A DNA stretch of 21,256 nucleotides from an uncultured Prevotella sp. (GTDB lineage: Bacteria > Bacteroidota > Bacteroidia > Bacteroidales > Bacteroidaceae), in the NCBI GenBank assembly GCA_900546345.1, contig URCI01000055.1, positions 1 through 21,256 of the forward strand. Reading direction: 5' to 3'. The notes under the pieces were generated by a model. The model ran no database searches and had not been told where the DNA came from. It saw nothing but the letters and a program-made list of their open reading frames with translations. Shown piece by piece: positions 6,271 through 13,265 of this stretch (its first letter is position 1; each line of letters starts with the position of its first letter). Position numbers and translations under genes: made by a program.

Positions 6271-7614
6271 ATGGCCAACAAACTGTGGGAGAAAGGATTT
6301 GAAGTCAACAAAGAGATAGAGCGGTTCACCGTGGGGCGCGACCGTGAGATGGACATGTACCTTGCCAAGTACGATGTGCTCGGCTCCATGGCGCATATCA
6401 CTATGCTTGAGAGCATAGGACTCTTGGAAAAAGACGAGCTAAAGAAACTACTTGCCGAGTTGAAAAATATCTATCACACTTGTGAGGAAGGCAAGTTTGT
6501 TATTGAGGACGACGTAGAGGATGTGCACTCTCAAGTGGAACTGATGCTCACGCGCAAACTTGGCGACCTCGGTAAGAAAATCCATTCCGGACGTTCCCGC
6601 AATGACCAGGTGCTCGTAGACTTGAAACTCTTCACACGTCATGAGCTCATGGAGGTGGCCGATGAGGTAAAGAGTCTCTTTGACGAACTCATCCAGAAGA
6701 GCAACGAGTACAAGGACGTGCTCATGCCCGGATACACCCATCTGCAGATTGCCATGCCATCGAGCTTCGGCCTGTGGTTCGGTGCCTACGCCGAAAGCCT
6801 TGCCGACGACATGCTTTTCCTGCAGGCTGCCTACAAGATGACCAACCGCAATCCGCTCGGTTCGGCCGCTGGTTACGGCTCATCTTTCCCACTGAATCGC
6901 ACGATGACAACAGCGCTCTTAGGCTTCGACTCCATGGATTACAATGTGGTCTACGCCCAGATGGGACGCGGAAAGATGGAGCGCAACGTGGCCTTTGCCC
7001 TCGCTTCGGTTGCCGGCACGCTGGCCAAGATGGCGTTCGACGCCTGTTTGTTCAATTGTCAGAACTTTGGCTTCGTCCATCTGCCCAAGGAGTGCACTAC
7101 AGGCTCCAGCATCATGCCGCATAAGAAAAACCCCGACGTATTTGAACTCATACGCGCCAAGAGCAACAAGATACAGAGCCTGCCGCAGCAGATCATGCTC
7201 ATCATGAACAACCTGCCCGTGGGCTACTTCCGTGATTTGCAGATCATCAAGGAGGTCTTCCTGCCCGCTTTTGATGAGTTGAAGGACTGTCTGCGCATGG
7301 CTGCATACATTATTAATAAGATGGAGGTGAACAAGCACATCCTTGACAACCCAATGTACGACCCCATCTTCTCCGTAGAGGAGGTGAACCGCCTGGCCGC
7401 TGCCGGCATGCCATTCCGCGACGCTTATAAGAAGGTGGGCATGGAGATAGAGGCCGGTACGTTCAAGGCTGACCACCACATCCATCACACCCACGAGGGC
7501 TCCATTGGCAATCTCTGCAACGACCGCATACAGGAACTCATGGACAAGACGCTCGACGGCTTCCACTTCGAGAGAGTGGAGGAGGCGGAACGGAGATTGT
7601 TGAATGTTGAATGA
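6271..7614 (+). CDS. argH: Argininosuccinate lyase
   Basis: Last step of arginine synthesis: splits argininosuccinate into arginine and fumarate, as a cytoplasmic homotetramer. The 447-aa product belongs to the fumarase/aspartase superfamily. It has HSGRSRNDQV at 105-114, the MPGYTHLQ segment with the general acid/base histidine at 157, and the superfamily signature GSSIMPHKKNPD at 278-289 with the catalytic-loop serines. Length is normal. No promoter of the TAnnTTTG type is seen in the 65-bp gap upstream, so it is probably transcribed with pyrE and the SRPBCC gene. Its last residues (LNVE) and its stop are encoded by the flanking repeat, so the very C-terminus has probably been remodelled by repeat insertion or drift. 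Confidence 0.97.
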   Translation: MANKLWEKGFEVNKEIERFTVGRDREMDMYLAKYDVLGSMAHITMLESIGLLEKDELKKLLAELKNIYHTCEEGKFVIEDDVEDVHSQVELMLTRKLGDLGKKIHSGRSRNDQVLVDLKLFTRHELMEVADEVKSLFDELIQKSNEYKDVLMPGYTHLQIAMPSSFGLWFGAYAESLADDMLFLQAAYKMTNRNPLGSAAGYGSSFPLNRTMTTALLGFDSMDYNVVYAQMGRGKMERNVAFALASVAGTLAKMAFDACLFNCQNFGFVHLPKECTTGSSIMPHKKNPDVFELIRAKSNKIQSLPQQIMLIMNNLPVGYFRDLQIIKEVFLPAFDELKDCLRMAAYIINKMEVNKHILDNPMYDPIFSVEEVNRLAAAGMPFRDAYKKVGMEIEAGTFKADHHIHHTHEGSIGNLCNDRIQELMDKTLDGFHFERVEEAERRLLNVE

Positions 7615-7677
7615 TGAATGTTGAGTTAAGTCAATGTTGAATGATGAATGATGAGTGTTGAGTTAACTCAATGTTGA
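7599..7677 (+). repeat. Imperfect GAATGATGAATG-type repeat array after argH
   Basis: Mixed copies of GAATGTTGA, GAATGATGA and TTGAGTTAASTCAA. A 20-bp block at 7621-7640 recurs at 7658-7677 with one mismatch (period 37 bp). 7658-7671 is a perfect 14-bp palindrome (TTGAGTTAACTCAA). The array starts inside argH, supplies its stop codon, and is inverted relative to the copy before argH. It shows no coding potential of its own. Confidence 0.85.
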
Positions 7678-7728
7678 GTGTTGACGGGAAAAACGTTCAT
7701 CGACAAGACAAGAATTGAAGAATCATCA

Positions 7729-8319
7729 ATGATGCGGAAAGGTTTAGGTTTTCAGGCAAAGGCATTGGCAGGCTTGCTGTCGATGACACTGTTGGTCTCA
7801 TGTGGTGATACTGTCAGCGAATACAGCACGGCGCCATGCTATCTGTATATCGACAACCAGACCCACAACGATGCCATGCTGGCACAGGCTATGACTCAAT
7901 ACTCGGGCGTTTTCGTCACCATCACCACAACGACACAGAGCGGAGCGCAATACTTCGTGTTTACCAACAACCAAGGCGGCAGCAGCCGTGTGGCCTTTGA
8001 CGCCAAGGACAAGCTGCGCCAGCAGAACGGACAGCTCATCCTCGGCATGAACGGAGGACTGATTGTTGGTTATGGCAATCTGAGTGGAGAATTTTATGCT
8101 TATGACCGCGAATGCCCCAACTGCTTCGATCCCAATGCCCTGCCGGTGAGAAGCTATCGTCTGACGGTAAGTTCCGCCGGCATTGCTACCTGTGCCAACT
8201 GCCACCGCGGCTACGATCTCAACAACAAAGGCCTTGTCGCTTCGGGCGAGGGAGGCAAGAAAATGTCACGTTATCCAGCCACGACCACGGGGGCCAATGG
8301 AATCCTCATTGTGAGATAA
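7729..8319 (+). CDS. Lipoprotein with Rieske-like C-terminal four-cysteine domain
   Basis: A 196-aa predicted lipoprotein. The signal peptide (MMRKGLGFQAKALAGLLSMT) ends in the lipobox LLVSC with Cys25. The mature part has a strand-rich centre (YLYIDNQTHND, GVFVTITTTTQSGAQYFVFTN) and a C-terminus YDRECPNC ... CANCHRGYDL ... KKMSRYPATT. The spacing C129-x2-C132 ... C155-x2-C158-H159 followed by GYDL resembles the two metal loops of Rieske domains, but with cysteine where a [2Fe-2S] Rieske protein uses histidine. A Rieske-fold protein with altered or zinc ligands is the best guess; the function is unknown. The start is 7729 or 7732 (adjacent ATGs). The longer reading from 7678 would run out of the repeat array and push the signal peptide inward. 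The gene stands alone, with no clear promoter. Confidence 0.75.
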   Translation: MMRKGLGFQAKALAGLLSMTLLVSCGDTVSEYSTAPCYLYIDNQTHNDAMLAQAMTQYSGVFVTITTTTQSGAQYFVFTNNQGGSSRVAFDAKDKLRQQNGQLILGMNGGLIVGYGNLSGEFYAYDRECPNCFDPNALPVRSYRLTVSSAGIATCANCHRGYDLNNKGLVASGEGGKKMSRYPATTTGANGILIVR

Positions 8320-8589
8320 TCGGCTTGCCTGTTGTCAGCATCGGACACTTCGCCTTTGCATGCTACCATCCGACCCCTTCTATCATATATCCCTAAGTGT
8401 TACATGAGGCACTGATTCCACGCCTTTCCCAAGCAATGGTAGAAAATATTGACCTCTTTTCCTTTTTTATACACTCAGACTACAGTCTTCTGTGCACTCT
8501 TCATAAGGCGAAGCTTTCTTTGTGTCCCCCTATGGCTCTGTGTGGAACCCAAACGTCGGAATCACATATTTATTAAAATGTGTGAAACG
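8320..8589. other. Intergenic stretch, no gene seen
   Basis: About 270 bp between the lipoprotein stop and the tRNA promoter. I see no convincing open frame, structured RNA or intrinsic terminator. There is a pyrimidine-rich patch around 8450-8470 and an AT-rich patch near 8565-8580 with a weak CACAT/ATGTG inverted repeat, neither strong enough to name. Confidence 0.5.
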
Positions 8590-8622
8590 CTTGGCCGTTC
8601 AAAGAAATAGTCTTACCTTTGC
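8590..8622 (+). promoter_or_regulatory. Promoter of the tRNA-Gly/tRNA-Leu operon
   Basis: CTTG (8590-8593), a 20-bp spacer, then TACCTTTGC (8614-8622), a good fit to the Bacteroidetes TTTG / TAnnTTTG pattern apart from one base at -33. Transcription would begin just before the tRNA-Gly 5' end at 8632. Confidence 0.75.
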
Positions 8623-8631
8623 ATTCATAAC

Positions 8632-8707
8632 GCGGCAATAGCTCAGTTGGTAGAGCGCGACCTTGCCAAGGTCGAGGTCGCGGGTCCGAGTCCCGTTTGC
8701 CGCTCCA
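8632..8707 (+). tRNA. tRNA-Gly (anticodon GCC)
   Basis: Complete cloverleaf of 76 nt: acceptor GCGGCAA/TTGCCGC, D arm GCTC/GAGC with GG in the loop, anticodon stem CGACC/GGTCG around TTGCCAA (anticodon 8665-8667), T stem GCGGG/CCCGT, discriminator T and an encoded CCA. One oddity: the T loop reads TCCGAGT, so position 55 (base 8686) is C where nearly all tRNAs have T, modified to pseudouridine. Confidence 0.97.
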
Positions 8708-8722
8708 TTTATTCATACCGTC

Positions 8723-8808
8723 GCCGCAATGGTGGAATTGGTAGACACGAGGGACTTAAAATCCCTTGACCAGAAATGGTTGTGCGGGTTCGAGTCCCGC
8801 TCGCGGCA
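8723..8808 (+). tRNA. tRNA-Leu (anticodon TAA)
   Basis: Class II tRNA of 86 nt: acceptor GCCGCAA/TCGCGGC, anticodon stem AGGGA/TCCCT around CTTAAAA (anticodon 8757-8759), long variable arm with the ACCA/TGGT hairpin, T arm GCGGG TTCGAGT CCCGC, discriminator A. CCA is not encoded, unlike the tRNA-Gly 15 bp upstream. The acceptor has one mismatch, A6 (8728) opposite C67 (8802). Confidence 0.97.
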
Positions 8809-8831
8809 CTTTTAATCCATAACTTATTATT

Positions 8832-10511
8832 ATGCGCAACCATTTCGTTCTAACCTTATCAGTTTGTTCAATAGTAGCCTTATCGTCATGCTCTTCCAAA
8901 TTAGGAAAGCTGTCAGCCGATAACTTTACTGTAGACCCCAATCCACTTGAGACATTGGGCGGGCTGGTTCCTGCCACCATCAATGGTAATTTCCCTGTGA
9001 AATACATGAAGCCTAAGGCTGTAGTGACTGTGGTTCCCGAGCTTCGTTATGGCAACGGACAGGTCGCCAAAGGCAAAGGAGCTACCTTCCAGGGCGAGAA
9101 GGTCATGGGCAACGACCAGACCATCTCTTACAAAATGGGGGGACGCTACACGATGAAGACAGCGTTTGACTATGTCCCTGACATGCAGAAGAGTGAGATG
9201 TATCTCACCTTCGATGCACGCGTAGGAAAGAAAAAGGTGGAAGTGCCGGCCGTGAAAGTGGCCAATGGAGTGATTGCCACAGCCGAACTCTATAAGCAGA
9301 CACTGATGAACGCCGGCGGATGTATTGCCCCCGACTCTTTCGAGCGTGTGAAAGCTCAGAAATATGAGGCAAATATCAAGTTCCTCATCAACCAAGCCAA
9401 TCTCCGCAAGAGCGAACTGAAGAACAACTCTGTCAAGGAGTTCCTCACCATGCTCAAGAAGATCAATGCCGACCGCGAAGGACTCAACCTGAAGAATGTG
9501 GAGGTACAGGCCTACGCTTCTCCTGATGGTGGTTACTCCTTCAACGACAAACTCGCCAGCAAGCGTCAGAACACCACCGAGGGCTATGTCAAGAAGCAGG
9601 TCAAAGCTGCCAAGCTCGACACCAAGAATATCGATACACACTACACAGCTCAGGACTGGGACGGCTTCAAGCGTCTGGTCCAGGCCAGCAACATCCAGGA
9701 CAAGGACGTGATCCTGCGCGTCTTGGAGATGTACAAGGATCCTGAGGAGCGTGAGCGCCAGATCCGCAACATGAGCGAAGGCTTCCGTGAGCTCGCCGAC
9801 GGCATCCTGCCCGAGCTTCGCCGCAGCCGTATGATCATCAACTACGAGACCGTCGGCAGAAGCGACGATCAGATAAAGGAACAGTATGCCGCCGATCCCA
9901 GCAAGCTCTCTGCTGACGAACTGCTCTATGCAGCTGCTCTGGAGAATGATCCTGCTAAGAAAGAGGCTATCTACAAAAAGACTTCTGAACTCTACGGCAA
10001 TGACTACCGCGCCTTCAACAACCTGGCTGTCATGGCCTTCAACAAAGGCGACGAGTCCACTGCCAAGCAGTATATCGCACAGGCTAAGACCAAGAGCACA
10101 CAAGCTCCTGAGGCCAATGCCAACCTTGCGCTCATCGACATGAAGAATGGCGACCTCGACGCTGCCACCAACCACTTGGCCGACGCTATCGACGCCAACG
10201 GCTTCTACGAGGCTCTGGGCAATCTCAACATTGCCAAAGGCAACTATGCTACTGCCGTTCAGAACTTCTCTAACAGCACTTCCAACAGTGCCGCACTGGC
10301 TCAGTTGCTCAATAAGGACTATGCCGCAGCCGCTGCTACACTGAAGAACGTCAAGAACCCTGATGCCATGACCGACTATCTGATGGCACTCGTGCTCAAC
10401 CGCCAGGGCAACACCGCCACTGCTAAGGACTATCTGCAGCGTGCTTGCCAAAAGGATGCTAAGCTGGCTGCCTATGCTGCCAACGACTTGGAGGTGGCCA
10501 ACCTGAAGTAA
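8832..10511 (+). CDS. Lipoprotein with OmpA-like segment and TPR repeats
   Basis: A 559-aa predicted lipoprotein, exported and anchored through Cys20 (signal MRNHFVLTLSVCSIVALSSC). The first part of the mature protein is strand-rich (KYMKPKAVVTVVPELRYGNG). A middle part holds NVEVQAYASPDGGYSFNDKLASKRQ near residues 219-245, which resembles the OmpA C-terminal motif (xxGxASPxG...N..LS..RA). From about residue 365 onward there are TPR-like helical repeats (YRAFNNLAVMAFNKGDESTAKQYIAQA; ANLALIDMKNGDLDAATNHLADAI; GNLNIAKGNYATAVQNFS). This suggests a periplasm-facing scaffold that may touch peptidoglycan; the specific role is unknown. It starts 23 bp after tRNA-Leu with no promoter of its own and is closed by a strong terminator at 10540-10581. 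Confidence 0.8.
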   Translation: MRNHFVLTLSVCSIVALSSCSSKLGKLSADNFTVDPNPLETLGGLVPATINGNFPVKYMKPKAVVTVVPELRYGNGQVAKGKGATFQGEKVMGNDQTISYKMGGRYTMKTAFDYVPDMQKSEMYLTFDARVGKKKVEVPAVKVANGVIATAELYKQTLMNAGGCIAPDSFERVKAQKYEANIKFLINQANLRKSELKNNSVKEFLTMLKKINADREGLNLKNVEVQAYASPDGGYSFNDKLASKRQNTTEGYVKKQVKAAKLDTKNIDTHYTAQDWDGFKRLVQASNIQDKDVILRVLEMYKDPEERERQIRNMSEGFRELADGILPELRRSRMIINYETVGRSDDQIKEQYAADPSKLSADELLYAAALENDPAKKEAIYKKTSELYGNDYRAFNNLAVMAFNKGDESTAKQYIAQAKTKSTQAPEANANLALIDMKNGDLDAATNHLADAIDANGFYEALGNLNIAKGNYATAVQNFSNSTSNSAALAQLLNKDYAAAAATLKNVKNPDAMTDYLMALVLNRQGNTATAKDYLQRACQKDAKLAAYAANDLEVANLK

Positions 10512-10539
10512 TCAATTAGAATCACATTACAATCATGAT

Positions 10540-10581
10540 AAGCCTTCGACCTCAAGCATGGGGGCGAAGGCTTTCTTTTTT
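10540..10581 (+). terminator. Intrinsic terminator after the TPR lipoprotein gene
   Basis: Perfect 9-bp stem AAGCCTTCG (10540-10548) / CGAAGGCTT (10565-10573), 16-nt loop, then TCTTTTTT. The in-frame ATG at 10535 for the next gene lies just before this stem, which argues that the real start of that gene is 10589. Confidence 0.85.
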
Positions 10582-10588
10582 ATCGTAT

Positions 10589-11620
10589 ATGCCGTTTCGT
10601 TTTCGTTTTAGCCGTATCACGGCTCTGTGTGTTTCAAGCCTGCTGTTGCTGACACTGCTGATCGCTTCCTGTGGCGTCGATGGCAGTCATTTCAAGCTCG
10701 AAGGTCATCTGCTGAACATCAATCAAAGTGACTTCTATGTCTACGCCGACAATGGACTCATCGACGGAATCGACACCATCCATGTCGAGGGCGGACGCTT
10801 TGCCTACGAGATGTCGTGCAAGCATCCGACCACGCTCTACCTGGTCTTTCCCAATTTCTCTGTTGTGCCAATCTTTGCCGAGCCCGGCAAGAGCGTCAGC
10901 ATCAAGGGAGATGCCTCACACCTGAAGGAAATCGAAATCAAAGGCACCAATGACAACGAGCTCTATACCAAGTTCCGTCAGCAAGTATCCAAGGCATCAC
11001 CTCCCGAGACCAAGCATGCCGCCGAACTGTTTATCGGTGACCATCCGGAGTCTGTCGTGGGCTTGTGGCTCGTCAAGAAATATTTCATCTCTGACGCCCA
11101 GCCCGACTATCAGAAGGCTTTGCAGCTGATCAAAAAGATGCAAGCCAGACAGCCCGACCAAGTCGAACTGAGCCGCCTGAGCCGTCAGGTCAATACCTTG
11201 TCACAGACCGGTATCGGCACCACGCTCCCGACATTCTCCGCCTACGATACCAAGGGGCGTCTCGTTTCCTCCTCCAATCTCTCCTCCGGCATTGCCGTCA
11301 TCTGCACATGGGCCTCGTGGAGCTATGACAGCATGGACATGCTGCGCACCTTGAAACAGTTGCAGCGGCAGGCAGGGGGAAGGCTCAAGGTGGTCTCGCT
11401 GTCACTGGATGCAAGCCGCAGCGACTGTGACGGTGCCTTGAAAGTCGACAGCATCTCATGGCCCAATGTCTGCGACGGGCAGATGTTCGACAGCCGTCCT
11501 TTGCAGCAACTGGGCTTGATGGGCGTTCCCGACAACATCATCGTCAAAGACAACCGCATTGTCGCACGCAACCTGACCGGCACACAATTGAGTGACAAGA
11601 TCAAGGAACTGCTCAGATAA
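10589..11620 (+). CDS. DUF4369/thioredoxin-like lipoprotein lacking the CxxC motif
   Basis: A 343-aa predicted lipoprotein: signal peptide with a long hydrophobic core (LCVSSLLLLTLLIASC), lipid-attachment Cys28. The mature N-terminal half (FKLEGHLLNINQSDFYVY, GGRFAYEM, VPIFAEPGKSVSIKGD) matches the DUF4369 domain that precedes TlpA-like thioredoxin domains in Bacteroidetes. The C-terminal half is a thioredoxin fold: PTFSAYDTKGRLVSSSNL, GIAVICTWASWSYDSM, LKVVSLSLD, and GVPDNIIVKDNRIVARNL with the usual cis-proline. The active-site pair is missing: WSYD at 244-247 stands where WCxxC is expected, so it should not catalyse thiol-disulfide exchange. The start at 10589 is chosen because the alternative at 10535 sits in a terminator. 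comM follows after 93 bp. Confidence 0.82.
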   Translation: MPFRFRFSRITALCVSSLLLLTLLIASCGVDGSHFKLEGHLLNINQSDFYVYADNGLIDGIDTIHVEGGRFAYEMSCKHPTTLYLVFPNFSVVPIFAEPGKSVSIKGDASHLKEIEIKGTNDNELYTKFRQQVSKASPPETKHAAELFIGDHPESVVGLWLVKKYFISDAQPDYQKALQLIKKMQARQPDQVELSRLSRQVNTLSQTGIGTTLPTFSAYDTKGRLVSSSNLSSGIAVICTWASWSYDSMDMLRTLKQLQRQAGGRLKVVSLSLDASRSDCDGALKVDSISWPNVCDGQMFDSRPLQQLGLMGVPDNIIVKDNRIVARNLTGTQLSDKIKELLR

Positions 11621-11713
11621 CCATCAGGAACTGCGCAGCCTGCAATAAAGAATGGCGCAGGAAAAGCGCCTTAACAGAAAGTAAAACAGGAAAAACAAAG
11701 AGGAGACTGATCC

Positions 11714-13261
11714 ATGTTGGTAAAGACATATAGTGCTGCTGTCAACGGACTGGAAGTGACGACAGTAACCATTGAAGTGAGTCTGACACGTGGCGTGATG
11801 TATCATCTCACGGGGCTTGGCGACGAGGCTGTGCGCGAAGGCCGTGACCGCATTGCGGCCGCCATGCAGAACAATGGCTACAAATTTCCGCGCGCAGACC
11901 TGACCGTCAATCTTGCGCCGGCCGATTTGCGCAAGGAAGGCAGCAGCTTCGACCTGCCGCTGGCCATCGCCATCCTTACGGCATCAGGACAGATGGACGC
12001 ACCCGAACTCGACAAGTATATGATGGTTGGTGAACTCAGCCTCGATGGTCAGCTGCAACCGGTGAAGGGTGTCCTGCCCATCGCCATCAAGGCACGGGCC
12101 GAACACTTCAAAGGTCTCATCGTCCCGAAACAAAATGTCCACGAGGCCGCCATTGTCAACCAGCTCGATGTCTATGGCTTGGAAAACATGACCGATGTAG
12201 TGGCCTTCCTGACAGGTGCCAAACAGTTCCAGCCCACCGTGGTCGACACCCGTAAGATCTTTTATGAGCAGCAATACAACTTCGATCTCGACTATGCCGA
12301 CGTGCGTGGTCAGGAGAGCGTGAAGCGTGCTTTAGAGGTGGCTGCCGCCGGTGGACACAACCTCATCATGATCGGACCGCCGGGATCGGGAAAGAGCATG
12401 ATGGCCAAAAGATTGCCGTCAATTCTGCCTCCACTGACTTTGTCAGAAAGCCTGGAGACGACACAGATCCACTCCGTTGCCGGCACACTGGGCAAGAGCT
12501 CGTCGCTTATCTCGCAACGACCGTTCCGTGCCCCGCACCACACGATCTCGGAAGTGGCACTGGTCGGTGGCGGCATGAACCCCATGCCGGGCGAGATCAG
12601 TCTGGCGCACAATGGTGTGCTCTTCTGCGACGAGCTGCCGGAGTTCAACAAACACACCCTGGAAGTGCTGCGACAGCCTTTGGAGGACCGCGTCATCACG
12701 ATCAGCCGTGCCAAGTACACAGTCACCTATCCGTGCAGCTTCATGTTTGTGGCCTCCATGAACCCCTGCCCGTGTGGCTACTATGGTGACCCGACGCATC
12801 ACTGCGTGTGCACACCGGGGCAGATACAGAAATATCTTAATAAGATCAGCGGCCCACTTATGGATCGTATCGACATTCAGTGCGAGATCACGCCGGTGCC
12901 TTTCAAGGACATCTCCAAAGGAGAGCCCGGCGAGCCGTCGGCAAAGATTCGTGAACGAGTGATCAAAGCACGTGCCATACAGACGGAACGCTTCCGCGAG
13001 TATCCGACTATCCACTGCAATGCTCAGATGACAGAGCGGCTCATCCACCGCTTTGCTGAGCCCGACACCGAAGGCATCGAACTGTTGCGTACGGCCATGG
13101 AGCGTCTCTCGCTCTCTGCCCGTGCCTATTCCCGAATTCTGAAGGTGGCCCGCACCATCGCTGACCTTGCGGACTGTGACAGCATACAGCCCGACCATAT
13201 CGCCGAGGCTATCGGCTACCGACAACTCGACCGTGGCGACTGGGCGGAAAGAGGTATGTAA
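11714..13261 (+). CDS. comM: YifB/ComM family Mg-chelatase-like AAA+ ATPase
   Basis: A 515-aa cytosolic AAA+ protein of the YifB/ComM family. In naturally competent bacteria ComM is a helicase that promotes branch migration during transformation; in most others the role is unsettled. Domain order: N-terminal Lon-protease-like fold (LVKTYSAAVNGLEV, LTVNLAPADLRKEGSSFDLPLA, VGELSLDGQLQPVKGVLP) over roughly 1-170, then the AAA+ core with Walker A GPPGSGKS at 221-228, Walker B VLFCDE at 312-317, the four-cysteine loop NPCPCG...HHCVCTPGQ near 360-379 and DRIDI, then a C-terminal helical domain (LSARAYSRILKVARTIADL). Length is normal. AGGAG occurs 10 nt before the ATG, an unusually clear Shine-Dalgarno for this phylum. 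It converges on the MATE gene with 4 bp between stops. Confidence 0.93.
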   Translation: MLVKTYSAAVNGLEVTTVTIEVSLTRGVMYHLTGLGDEAVREGRDRIAAAMQNNGYKFPRADLTVNLAPADLRKEGSSFDLPLAIAILTASGQMDAPELDKYMMVGELSLDGQLQPVKGVLPIAIKARAEHFKGLIVPKQNVHEAAIVNQLDVYGLENMTDVVAFLTGAKQFQPTVVDTRKIFYEQQYNFDLDYADVRGQESVKRALEVAAAGGHNLIMIGPPGSGKSMMAKRLPSILPPLTLSESLETTQIHSVAGTLGKSSSLISQRPFRAPHHTISEVALVGGGMNPMPGEISLAHNGVLFCDELPEFNKHTLEVLRQPLEDRVITISRAKYTVTYPCSFMFVASMNPCPCGYYGDPTHHCVCTPGQIQKYLNKISGPLMDRIDIQCEITPVPFKDISKGEPGEPSAKIRERVIKARAIQTERFREYPTIHCNAQMTERLIHRFAEPDTEGIELLRTAMERLSLSARAYSRILKVARTIADLADCDSIQPDHIAEAIGYRQLDRGDWAERGM

Positions 13262-13265
13262 ATCT

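Noticed and set aside
7621..7677. CRISPR-like array after argH
   Set aside because: Repeats are imperfect, short and irregularly spaced, the spacers are themselves repeat-derived, and no cas genes are present.
8320..8589. 6S or other structured RNA in the gap before the tRNAs
   Set aside because: Only weak, scattered inverted repeats and no promoter plus terminator pair around them.
8913..10451. 512-codon minus-strand open frame opposite the TPR lipoprotein gene
   Set aside because: Antisense shadow: the plus-strand product has a signal peptide, lipobox and TPR repeats, and the minus-strand translation resembles no family.
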